The notes under the pieces: model-generated
Database searches by the model: none
The model's input: the letters and a program-made list of their open reading frames with translations, nothing else
What the model was told of the DNA's origin: nothing
From: SIG575 sp964507395
GTDB lineage: Bacteria > Bacillota > Clostridia > Oscillospirales > Acutalibacteraceae
Assembly (NCBI GenBank): GCA_964507395.1
Contig: CAZDQE010000014.1
Span: forward strand, 1-44,531
DNA length: 44,531 bases
Direction of reading: 5' to 3'
Made by a program: the position numbers and the translations under genes
Shown: one piece after another, positions 15,648-22,695 of the stretch
Layout of the letters: every line of letters begins with the position of its first letter
Position numbering within the stretch: the first letter of the stretch is position 1

Positions 15648-16544
15648 ATGGATAAATACTTAATTATTAATGCTGACGATTTCGGAATGTGCAGAGGTGC
15701 GAACCTTGCAGTTATGGAGCTGCTCAAAGAGGGAAAGATTACTTCATCAACAATCATGGCTCCCTGTGCATGGGCACCTGAGGCTGCTCAGTTTGCAAAT
15801 AAAAATCCCGAGCTTGCAATCGGCGTTCACTGGACAACCACAAGTGAATGGGATAAATACAGATGGGCTCCCGTAAATTCATCAAACACTGATTCGCTCA
15901 GAGATGAAGACGGATTTTTCTATCACGAAAGTGACGAGTTTGAGAAAAACTGTGATGTATCTGAAGTCAGAGGCGAGCTTATCGCACAGATTGAAAGACT
16001 TAAAAAATTAGGTCTTGAAAATCCCTCACATGTTGACAACCACATGGGCTCACTCTACGGCATCGAAACAGGCAGATTTGAAATTGTTCAGATGACAATT
16101 GAGCTTGCAGGTCAGTACGGACTTCCTTTCCGTTTCCCCATGCAGTTTACAGACGAGCAGTTCGGAAATGATATGCTTGCAATCCATGTTCCTAAGGAAA
16201 TGATTGAAAAGTTTATCGGCGGTATGACTCAGCTTGGTCAGAGTCTTAAGGTAGCAATGCCTGATTTTCTTCTTCCCGGCCATTGGGACGGACCGCAGAA
16301 AGAAAGCTTCGAAAATTACAGAGAATATATTTATGAGTTCTATCGCACTTTTGAACCCGGTGTTACAGAAACTTATATTCATCCCTCTCTTCCCACAGAT
16401 GACCTTAAGGGCACAACAGGCTGTTGGGAAAGAAGAGTTTGGGAATACGAACTTTTCAAAGATCCCAAAACACGTCAGCACATCGAATCTCTCGGCATAA
16501 AACTTATTAACTACCGTGACCTTAAGAAAATGAGAGGTTTCTGA
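15648..16544 (+). CDS. ChbG/HpnK (YdjC)-family carbohydrate deacetylase
   Basis: 298 aa. The family removes acetyl groups from oligosaccharides such as chitobiose through a divalent metal. Metal and catalytic residues are visible: Asp10-Asp11 in NADDFG, His61 in GVHW, His128 and His132 in SHVDNHMGS. No signal peptide, so it is cytoplasmic. First gene of an operon with a secreted beta-helix protein (1-nt gap) and a secreted metallophosphoesterase, pointing to use of an extracellular glycan or teichoic-type polymer. Ribosome binding site AAGGAGG. Confidence 0.9.
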   Translation: MDKYLIINADDFGMCRGANLAVMELLKEGKITSSTIMAPCAWAPEAAQFANKNPELAIGVHWTTTSEWDKYRWAPVNSSNTDSLRDEDGFFYHESDEFEKNCDVSEVRGELIAQIERLKKLGLENPSHVDNHMGSLYGIETGRFEIVQMTIELAGQYGLPFRFPMQFTDEQFGNDMLAIHVPKEMIEKFIGGMTQLGQSLKVAMPDFLLPGHWDGPQKESFENYREYIYEFYRTFEPGVTETYIHPSLPTDDLKGTTGCWERRVWEYELFKDPKTRQHIESLGIKLINYRDLKKMRGF

Positions 16545-16545
16545 C

Positions 16546-17772
16546 ATGAAAAAGTTTCTTGCAGTTATTCTGTCAGCGGCAATCGTGTTTACGATCGGTG
16601 CAGTTCTTCTCAATGACAAAGCTGAAACTGAAATTAGTGTAGAGCCTGCTTATTCAGGTAACACTGAGGAAATTATTGAGTCTATGGAAGCTGAGCTTGA
16701 GGCTGCAGAGGAAGTCGCGGAAGAAGCGGCAAAAATGGATGTCAGTGACAACACGGGTAACGCTTTCGGTTATGTTGTTGTAACCGACACAATTCCCGCA
16801 GACGGCAAAACCGATGTTGCAGACGCTCTTCAGGCACTGATTGATGCAAACCCTAACAGGACAATTTATTTCCCTGACGGAATTTATCTTATCAGCCACC
16901 CCATTTATACACCTGCCGACCCTCGCAAGAGTGTTGATTTGCAGCTTTCAAACTATGCGATAATCAGAGCATCATCAGACTTTGAGGGAGAAGCTCTTGT
17001 TATCCTCGGCGGTAAGGATGCGAAAAATGATACTCACACGGTAGGCAGCAACTACGCACTTGAAGGCGGAATTCTTGACGGCAGCGGAAAAACAAACGGT
17101 GTTGTTATTGCAGGCGGCAGAGAAACTGCCATAAGACAGGTTTCCATAAAGCACACTGTTGTCGGTATCCATGTGAAATACGGGGCAAACAGCGGCTCGT
17201 CTGATGCAGACATCAATGATGTCAATATCATCGGTACAGGCGGCACGGATTCTATCGGACTTGTTGTTGAAGGCTGGGACAACACCTTTACAAATATGAG
17301 AATCGGAAATGTTTTCATCGGTGTTCATGTGAAAACTTCTGCAAATGCTTTCACCAACATTCATCCGCTTTATTACTCTGATTATACAGATTATGAAAAC
17401 AGTGCAGGCTTCCTTGATGAGGGCGGCAACAATATTTATAATTTCTGCTACAGTGACCAGTTCTGCAATGCGTTTGTGACAACAGGCAGTGTTTCATCGA
17501 TCTATGATAACTGCTTCTGCTACTGGTATTCAGAAGCGGGCAACAGAGAAGTTGCGTTCAAAGCAGAAAAATTCAATTCTGTTGTAGACAATCTCCGTTG
17601 TGGTTTCAGATATGATACGAGAGACAACAACTATGTGCTCGTTACGGAAAAAGTTGGCGGTACAGGCGTTTTTGATACTCTTCTTGCTGAAAGTCATAAA
17701 TACACAGGTATAACACATACTTTCTATAAAGAGGGCAGTATTTACAATTTCTTCGCAAAATTATTTGATTAA
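16546..17772 (+). CDS. Secreted right-handed beta-helix protein (pectate-lyase-3-like)
   Basis: 408 aa. Signal peptide or anchor at 1-22 (MKKFLAVILSAAIVFTIGAV), an acidic Ala/Glu-rich linker (about 40-68), then a beta-helix beginning at PADGKTDVADALQALID and IYFPDGIYLISHPIYTP, typical of the pectate_lyase_3/glycosyl hydrolase 28-like superfamily. Repeated Asn/Gly-rich turns follow to about residue 380, with a short hydrophobic C-terminal tail (YNFFAKLFD). The start lies 1 nt after the deacetylase stop. It likely acts on an extracellular polysaccharide; whether it is a lyase, hydrolase or only a binding protein cannot be read from sequence. Confidence 0.78.
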   Translation: MKKFLAVILSAAIVFTIGAVLLNDKAETEISVEPAYSGNTEEIIESMEAELEAAEEVAEEAAKMDVSDNTGNAFGYVVVTDTIPADGKTDVADALQALIDANPNRTIYFPDGIYLISHPIYTPADPRKSVDLQLSNYAIIRASSDFEGEALVILGGKDAKNDTHTVGSNYALEGGILDGSGKTNGVVIAGGRETAIRQVSIKHTVVGIHVKYGANSGSSDADINDVNIIGTGGTDSIGLVVEGWDNTFTNMRIGNVFIGVHVKTSANAFTNIHPLYYSDYTDYENSAGFLDEGGNNIYNFCYSDQFCNAFVTTGSVSSIYDNCFCYWYSEAGNREVAFKAEKFNSVVDNLRCGFRYDTRDNNYVLVTEKVGGTGVFDTLLAESHKYTGITHTFYKEGSIYNFFAKLFD

Positions 17773-17785
17773 GAGGTAAATGAAA

Positions 17786-19189
17786 ATGAAAAAGTTTTTG
17801 TGCGTTATTCTTTCAATCGCAATGCTCATTTCTGTTTTTGCAGTAAGCGCATCTGCGGAAAGCATCAGCTATGAGGATTGGCAGGAGTATTATGCAACCT
17901 GCGACAATACGAGTATTACTCTTACACCCGGTGACAATGAAACAGAGATGAATTTCTGTTGGCATTCAGAGCGTGACGGTCTGAACAAGCCTCTCGTACG
18001 TATCAGTAAAAATGCTGATATGTCGGATTATAAAGAGTTCAAGGGTAACAGTACTTTTTCTGACCTCGTTGAACAGAGAGTCAATAACGTAACTGTAACA
18101 GGTCTTGAAGAAAGCACAACATACTATTACGTTTACGGCACAAAGAACGGTGTCAGCGAAGCAGAAAGCTTTACAACACGTTCCTTTGACAGCTACAAGT
18201 TCCTTTATGTCAGCGATGCGCAGCCAAACTACAAGAATGACCTGACGGAGCGTGCTTTCAAATGGAACAGAACTCTTGAAGCAGCATTTACTGCAAATGA
18301 TGACATCAGCTTTATAATCAACGCAGGTGACGTTACAAACTACGGCAAGCCGACAGAGGAGTGGACAGCAGTTCTCTCACCTGAATATCTCCGTTCATAT
18401 CCTATGGCAGCAACTCAGGGTAACCATGATGCGAAAGGTACAACATACAAATATTATTTCAACAATCCCAATGTTTATCTCGGTATTGCTCCCACAGTTT
18501 ACGGCAACGGATATTATTTCACATACGGTGATGTGCTTTTCGTAATGATTAACTCAGTCAAGATTAATTTTTACGATAATTATCAGCTTATCAAAAAGGC
18601 AGTTGAAGAAAACCCCGACACAAAATGGCGTGTTGCAGTAACTCACTTTGACCTTTACGGCTCAGGACACCATTCTGTACAGGACGATGTTTTAGCGGCA
18701 AAGAGAACGATTGCTCCTGTTCTTGAAAGCTATGATTTTGACATTGTTCTCACAGGTCATGACCACATCTGGGGCAGGTCATATTTCATGAAGGGCGACA
18801 AGGTCGTTGAAAATGCAGGCTATGACGAGGGCAGTGTTACAGACCCTGAAGGAATCATTTATTTCACTCAGACCGCATCATCAGGCAACACAAGAGAAGA
18901 AATTTACGATTTTGAGTGGCTGGGCAAAACAGTTCTTTCAAGCAATGACTGCTATTCTACAATTGAAATCACAAAAGACGGTGTAATGGAAATTATTTCC
19001 GTTGACTCAATCACAGGGGAAACAATCGACACCTTCACAATCACGAAAACTGATTTTGAGTTTGACGAAGAGCCTATGACAACAGGTTACCTTGGTGCAA
19101 TTCTGGAGCCGCTTATGGGTGAGTATTTTGTGATTTACGAAGTGATCTATAAGATTTTCGGTGCATTGGGAAATCTGATTTTCAATTAA
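17786..19189 (+). CDS. Secreted purple-acid-phosphatase-like metallophosphoesterase
   Basis: 467 aa. Signal peptide 1-24 (cleavage after SVFAVSASA), then an N-terminal FN3-like domain (about 27-125, ending VTVTGLEESTTYYYVYG) and a calcineurin-like phosphoesterase domain. Its metal motifs are VSDAQ, NAGDVTNYG, GNHD, THFDLYG and GHDHIWGRSY. The usual first motif DxH reads DAQ. The ATG at 17786 fits AGAGG at 9 nt; an ATG six bases earlier is too close to it. Third gene of the deacetylase operon, 13 nt after the previous stop. A C-terminal hydrophobic amphipathic tail is present. Likely releases phosphate from extracellular esters. Confidence 0.9.
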   Translation: MKKFLCVILSIAMLISVFAVSASAESISYEDWQEYYATCDNTSITLTPGDNETEMNFCWHSERDGLNKPLVRISKNADMSDYKEFKGNSTFSDLVEQRVNNVTVTGLEESTTYYYVYGTKNGVSEAESFTTRSFDSYKFLYVSDAQPNYKNDLTERAFKWNRTLEAAFTANDDISFIINAGDVTNYGKPTEEWTAVLSPEYLRSYPMAATQGNHDAKGTTYKYYFNNPNVYLGIAPTVYGNGYYFTYGDVLFVMINSVKINFYDNYQLIKKAVEENPDTKWRVAVTHFDLYGSGHHSVQDDVLAAKRTIAPVLESYDFDIVLTGHDHIWGRSYFMKGDKVVENAGYDEGSVTDPEGIIYFTQTASSGNTREEIYDFEWLGKTVLSSNDCYSTIEITKDGVMEIISVDSITGETIDTFTITKTDFEFDEEPMTTGYLGAILEPLMGEYFVIYEVIYKIFGALGNLIFN

Positions 19190-19225
19190 AATCAATCAAA
19201 AGTGCTGTCCTTTTCGGAGATAAGA

Positions 19226-19621
19226 ATGAAAAAGATTGTTATTGAAAATGAAACAGGCGGAAGTCTGATAATAAAATGGTCTCTTGATGATGTTCATATA
19301 GGGGCAGGGGAGAAAATAAAAATCGAAGTGCCTGTCGGCGAAAAACTCCGTGTGTTTAAAAACGGCGGCAAATCCTCTCAGATATGCCGTGCAGAACACT
19401 ATCACGAAGAAGATGTTACAAGGAAGTGGTCTTTTGCACCTGTTGTTCTTTCTCTTATCCTGCGAAGTATGACAAAAACCGTGAAAAAGTTTCTGAATCT
19501 CTCTTCGCGTGCGAAAGAAATTATCAGCGAATCTCCGAAAGTTTTATTGTATCAGCATAGCGGTAATTTTATTAAATTTGCAGATTCGGAAGTTGAAAAC
19601 GGATCTTCTCTCTATGAATAA
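19226..19621 (+). CDS. Hypothetical small protein (131 aa)
   Basis: Not recognised. ATG at 19226 with CGGAGA upstream. The N-terminal half is a short beta-rich domain (KKIVIENETGGSLIIKWSLD, HIGAGEKIKIEVPVGEKLRV); the C-terminal half contains a hydrophobic segment (FAPVVLSLILRS) and a basic helix. It may be membrane-associated. It lies 36 nt after the phosphoesterase gene and before a terminator, so it is probably the last gene of that operon. Confidence 0.65.
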   Translation: MKKIVIENETGGSLIIKWSLDDVHIGAGEKIKIEVPVGEKLRVFKNGGKSSQICRAEHYHEEDVTRKWSFAPVVLSLILRSMTKTVKKFLNLSSRAKEIISESPKVLLYQHSGNFIKFADSEVENGSSLYE

Positions 19622-19624
19622 AAG

Positions 19625-19666
19625 AATCCCCCTCGCAGTTCAAAATGCAAAGGGGATTTCGTTTTT
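19625..19666 (+). terminator. Intrinsic terminator of the deacetylase operon
   Basis: AATCCCC (19625-19631) pairs with GGGGATT (19652-19658), followed by TCGTTTTT. Confidence 0.75.
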
Positions 19667-19694
19667 ATAAAATCAATCCGTGAAAAATTATCTG
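19663..19694 (+). repeat. 32-nt exact copy of the 3' end of the downstream XRE gene
   Basis: Positions 19663-19694 are identical to 20697-20728, which encode the final residues IKSIREKLS of the XRE protein. The copy here is followed by a stop but preceded by no matching coding sequence. It is a remnant of a lost tandem homologue or of a rearrangement associated with the adjacent intron stub. Confidence 0.75.
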
Positions 19695-19784
19695 CATAAC
19701 GGAAAATATGAAAAAAATATTGCACGGCTGGACTTTTCAGACCATCCGTGCAGAAGCATTGAAGCAGTATGAGATAGAGAACCG

Positions 19785-19847
19785 AACCGCCGTATGCCGA
19801 ACGGCACGTACGGTGGTGTGGTAGGGGGAGAAAAGCCCCCTACCCGA
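19785..19847 (+). mobile_element. Group II intron 3' end remnant (domains V and VI)
   Basis: Domain V is visible at 19785-19818: ACCGCCGTATGCCG, a short loop, then GGCACGTACGGTGGT, containing the conserved CCGTATGC and GCACGTACGG strands. Domain VI follows: GTAGGGGG/CCCCCTAC (19821-19843) with a loop and the terminal CCGAT. Further upstream (about 19720-19755) is another hairpin (GCACGG...CCGTGC). No reverse-transcriptase frame or 5' GUGYG end is present, so this is a 5'-truncated, immobile copy. Confidence 0.75.
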
Positions 19848-19893
19848 TTGGAATATTTCTACGCACCGTAGAAACAAATCTCTTTTGCGGTTA

Positions 19894-19922
19894 TTGAACA
19901 CCTGAAATGGTTGCCGTATAAT
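19894..19922 (+). promoter_or_regulatory. Sigma-A promoter of the XRE gene
   Basis: TTGAAC (19894-19899), 17 bp, TATAAT (19917-19922); AGGAGG follows before the ATG at 19951. Confidence 0.85.
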
Positions 19923-19950
19923 AATAGCAAGAAAAAACAGGAGGTTATGT

Positions 19951-20733
19951 ATGAATTTTTTAATTGGAGAAAACATCAGACATTTACGCCGCGAACGTGA
20001 CCTGACTCAGGAAGAAGTGGCTGCTCACCTTGGGATATCGTTTCAGTCCATAAGCAAATGGGAAAGGGGAGACGGATATCCCGACATAACAATGTTGCCG
20101 TCAATAGCCAATTACTTTGGTGTAAGTGTTGATGAACTGCTCGGAATGAGTGAAATTGCTAAAAAAGATAAGTACAACGAAATAAACAGACTTTGGGCTG
20201 ATAATAACAAAAACGCCTTACACAGAGAGAATGTTTCACTTATGCGTAAATCACTTAAGCTTTTTCCCAACGATGCACTTTTGCTTGTTCAGTTATCTAC
20301 ATCACTTGAGAAGCTGGACGGAACAGCAGATGAAAAAAACAGAAATTTAAGGGAATCCATAGCCGTTCAGGAACAAATTCTCCGTTACGGAGAAGATTCA
20401 GAGGTGCGGGGTGCAACACTGTATAATATATGTTTCGCGTATTGGAAAATCGGTGAATATGACAAAGCATTGAATGGGGCGAAGAAACTGCCCAATCTTT
20501 ACAAAGCCCGCGAAAATGCTCTTGTATATTTTCTGCAGGGTGAGGAAAAGCACAAGGTTGCCAAAGAAGCTCTCATACCCCTTGCATGGACAATCGCACA
20601 TCATTTATCAGCTCTTTCAGATACGGAAAATAATCCTGAATATCTGAAGAAAGCCACGCAGATATTTGACATCCTTTTTGACGGAGAAGAAGATGATTTT
20701 ATAAAATCAATCCGTGAAAAATTATCTGTGTAA
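19951..20733 (+). CDS. XRE-family regulator with TPR-like C-terminal domain
   Basis: 260 aa. An N-terminal XRE helix-turn-helix (residues 1-65: IRHLRRERDLTQEEVAAHLG, ISFQSISKWERG) is followed by an all-helical domain (about 75-255) with degenerate TPR-like helix pairs, as in Rgg/PlcR-like and other cytoplasmic sensor regulators of Firmicutes. Such C-terminal domains can bind peptides or proteins; the ligand is unknown. It has its own promoter and terminator, so it is monocistronic. A duplicated 3' scrap and an intron stub lie upstream. Confidence 0.88.
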   Translation: MNFLIGENIRHLRRERDLTQEEVAAHLGISFQSISKWERGDGYPDITMLPSIANYFGVSVDELLGMSEIAKKDKYNEINRLWADNNKNALHRENVSLMRKSLKLFPNDALLLVQLSTSLEKLDGTADEKNRNLRESIAVQEQILRYGEDSEVRGATLYNICFAYWKIGEYDKALNGAKKLPNLYKARENALVYFLQGEEKHKVAKEALIPLAWTIAHHLSALSDTENNPEYLKKATQIFDILFDGEEDDFIKSIREKLSV

Positions 20734-20763
20734 GGCGGATTAAAATCTGATAAAGATAATATT

Positions 20764-20800
20764 AAACAATCCCATTTGCTGAATGCAAATGGGATTGTTT
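20764..20800 (+). terminator. Intrinsic terminator of the XRE gene
   Basis: AAACAATCCCATTTGC (20764-20779) and GCAAATGGGATTGTTT (20785-20800) form a perfect 16-bp stem with a 5-nt loop, ending in TTT. Confidence 0.9.
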
Positions 20801-20801
20801 G

Positions 20802-20995
20802 CTATATGTGCTTCGCACGCGATATGTTTTCATTTCACGAAAACGCGATATATTTTTCACTTTGTTCAAAATGCGATATGATATAAATCATTCACGCCCG
20901 AAGGGCATATCGTACGAAAGTATATCGCACGCTTTTGGCGTATATCGCAAATCAGGTACTGATTTATATCGTTGCAAAACATTTTATGTTTTGCA
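20802..20995. repeat. Array of about eight short hairpins separated by ATATCG/CGATAT boxes
   Basis: Stem-loops of different sequence follow each other: GTGC-TTC-GCAC (20808-20818), GTTTTC/GAAAAC (20826-20844), an imperfect CACTTTG-TTC-AAAATG (about 20858-20872), GCCC-GAA-GGGC (20896-20906), TAC-GAAA-GTA (20913-20922), ACGC/GCGT (20929-20941), AAATCAG-GTA-CTGATTT (20949-20965) and GCAAAACAT/ATGTTTTGC (20974-20994). They are separated by GCGATATG, GCGATATA, ATATCG, TATATCG, ATATCGC and ATATCG. The array occupies the gap between convergent genes. A second array is at 24604-24744. Confidence 0.7.
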
Positions 20996-22420
20996 TCAAT
21001 ACCACCAGTATGTACCCCAGACAAAGTATCTGATCAGTGCCATAACGGGAGTCCAGCCGAGGATAACATTCATTGTATCAGCAAGACCTCTGAGGAATTT
21101 AGGTACATCGTATGTGGGAACTACCATGGGAAGCTCGTATTCAACGCCCTCTGCCTTGATGGGGAATGCCTGTGAATAAAGGATTCCGCCTTCACCTGTG
21201 AGCGTGAAACGCACATAGCATCCGAGCTTATCCTCATACTCGTTAAGGTCAAGGTATGTAAGATTTTCGCCCTCAGCGATGATTTCTCCGTCTGAATACC
21301 AGCGGACATAATTATAATTTTCAGCGTTGAAGGAGATTGTGTCAGTATCCTGATTTACGTCAAGAACTGAAACGAAAGGAGTTTCATATTCTTCACCGTT
21401 GTACTCGTCACCAAGGTCTGCTCTTGCATAGTGTGAGCAGGAGAAGAATGCTCCTGTTTCCATGCTTGTTCTGAGAGCTTCTTCTGTCAGCTCAGGCATG
21501 AGCATGTATGTATAGTTTCTGTTGTACTGGTCAATTTTGTGTCCGTCTGAGAAAGTTATACCATAAACATTTCTGCCGTAGGGGATGCATGTTGTGAGAA
21601 CATTGTCCCAGAGAATGTAGTCGTATTTAGTATGGTTGTTAACACCGCTGTTAACGTCCATGCCTATGCATGACGGATATGTGAGGAAAATGTTTGAAAG
21701 CTTGTTTACATAGTAGGGCTCACTTGCTCTGTCAGGGTCAAATTCGCAGCCTACATATTCACCTACATGGTCAAGGAATGTGATACCGCCTGCTTTTTCG
21801 ACTTCCCGTGCAACTGTTTCATAGTCGCCGTAAACGCCCATTCGAGCCTGACCGTATTCTTCGCCCTCATTCATGAAAAAGCCGTTTATATGTGTGTCAT
21901 TGATGGGAGTTGCACCGTTGATTTCCGCCGCGCCTGTAATTTCAAGCATTGGCTGAGGACTTCCGTCTTCATTATATCTGCCCACACCTGCAAGGATTTC
22001 GTCACGTCTTTCGTCTGTGAGAACGTCAACTGCCCCCATTTTTGTGTTGCCGAATTTGAAAAGGCGGTAAATGGGAACGGTTGTGGGGATTTCGTTCCAC
22101 GGAACTCCGATAACCGCATGGTCGCTGATTGCCAGAATGTCAAAACCAAGCTCGTAGTGTTTTTCAACACTCTCTGCAATAGTGGGAACAGCATCAGATG
22201 CGTTTGTGTGGCTGTGGAGAGATGCCTTGTAGGCTCTCCATTCACCCCATTCAACATCCTCATAAGGATTTTCGATTGTGTAGTTATATTTGCCCTTAAC
22301 GTCTTCAGGCACAAAATCCACTTCTTTATCAGTGGGTGATGATGCGGAAGCGCTTACGGTAAAAATGCTGAGAGCCGTAACGGCGGAAAGAACAAGAGAA
22401 ACAGTTTTCCTGAATTTCAT
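20996..22420 (-). CDS. Secreted PHP-domain protein
   Basis: 474 aa. Signal peptide 1-27 (ending FTVSASASS), then a PHP (polymerase and histidinol phosphatase) domain: metal motifs HSHTNASD (His69, His71, Asp76), SDHA (Asp100, His101), and later His residues in FLDHVGEY and ITFSDGHK. PHP domains are metal-dependent phosphoesterases. An Ig-like beta domain (about 340-440) and a hydrophobic aromatic C-terminal tail ending WGTYWWY follow. GGAGG at 9 nt is embedded in the upstream 36-aa peptide gene, so the two are one operon. Export suggests action on an extracellular phosphate ester. Confidence 0.85.
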   Translation of the reverse strand: MKFRKTVSLVLSAVTALSIFTVSASASSPTDKEVDFVPEDVKGKYNYTIENPYEDVEWGEWRAYKASLHSHTNASDAVPTIAESVEKHYELGFDILAISDHAVIGVPWNEIPTTVPIYRLFKFGNTKMGAVDVLTDERRDEILAGVGRYNEDGSPQPMLEITGAAEINGATPINDTHINGFFMNEGEEYGQARMGVYGDYETVAREVEKAGGITFLDHVGEYVGCEFDPDRASEPYYVNKLSNIFLTYPSCIGMDVNSGVNNHTKYDYILWDNVLTTCIPYGRNVYGITFSDGHKIDQYNRNYTYMLMPELTEEALRTSMETGAFFSCSHYARADLGDEYNGEEYETPFVSVLDVNQDTDTISFNAENYNYVRWYSDGEIIAEGENLTYLDLNEYEDKLGCYVRFTLTGEGGILYSQAFPIKAEGVEYELPMVVPTYDVPKFLRGLADTMNVILGWTPVMALIRYFVWGTYWWY

Positions 22421-22425
22421 TTTAC

Positions 22426-22536
22426 TCAGCCTCCTAATCCCAGATTCTGCAAAAAATTGGTAATTGCAACCGTCAGGTCATAGAGAAAGAAATTAATTTC
22501 AGCAATAAAATCTCTGATCAAAACATTAAAATCCAT
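22426..22536 (-). CDS. 36-aa hydrophobic/amphipathic peptide upstream of the PHP gene
   Basis: ATG at 22536 with AAAGGAG 9 nt upstream, stop at 22426. It encodes MDFNVLIRDFIAEINFFLYD followed by LTVAITNFLQNLGLGG: a strongly amphipathic or membrane-seeking helix. Its end contains the PHP gene's ribosome binding site (GGAGG), so the reading frame and operon layout are tight. The good initiation region supports translation. The peptide resembles in character the hydrophobic C-terminal tails of secreted proteins in this window. Function unknown; it could be a small membrane peptide. Confidence 0.6.
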   Translation of the reverse strand: MDFNVLIRDFIAEINFFLYDLTVAITNFLQNLGLGG

Positions 22537-22584
22537 AAAAATCGCTCCTTTTATCTTTTAAAAATAGGGGATTGCTATGAAAAT

Positions 22585-22613
22585 ATTATATATCAAACAA
22601 ACGAATTTGTAAA
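22585..22613 (-). promoter_or_regulatory. Sigma-A promoter of the small peptide-PHP operon
   Basis: Minus strand: TTTACA (22608-22613), 17 bp, TATAAT (22585-22590), about 50 nt upstream of the peptide start. Confidence 0.75.
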
Positions 22614-22668
22614 GAAGAAACAAAAATTTTCATCATTCTTTCGATAATTTGATATAAAACAGAGATAA

Positions 22669-22694
22669 GGGCGGAAGTTTATCCGCCCTGAATT
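22669..22694 (-). terminator. Hairpin after spoIVA
   Basis: GGGCGGA (22669-22675) pairs with TCCGCCC (22682-22688). The minus-strand side lacks a long T-run (TTATCT); the plus side is followed by TGAATTTTTA. Confidence 0.55.
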
Positions 22695-22695
22695 T

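Noticed and set aside
16050..16619. Minus-strand open frame of 189 codons within the deacetylase gene
   Set aside because: Antisense to a gene with clear metal-site motifs; no start signal and low-complexity translation.
20802..20995. CRISPR array
   Set aside because: The constant parts are only 6-9 bp and the variable parts are palindromes of different lengths, unlike CRISPR repeats and spacers; no cas genes in the window.
20799..21179. Plus-strand open frame over the hairpin array and the end of the PHP gene
   Set aside because: It crosses the ATATCG repeats and is antisense to the PHP gene; no initiation signal.
22669..22694. Riboswitch in the spoIVA-PHP intergenic region
   Set aside because: Only a simple 7-bp hairpin is visible, with no conserved aptamer elements; a terminator is the simpler explanation.
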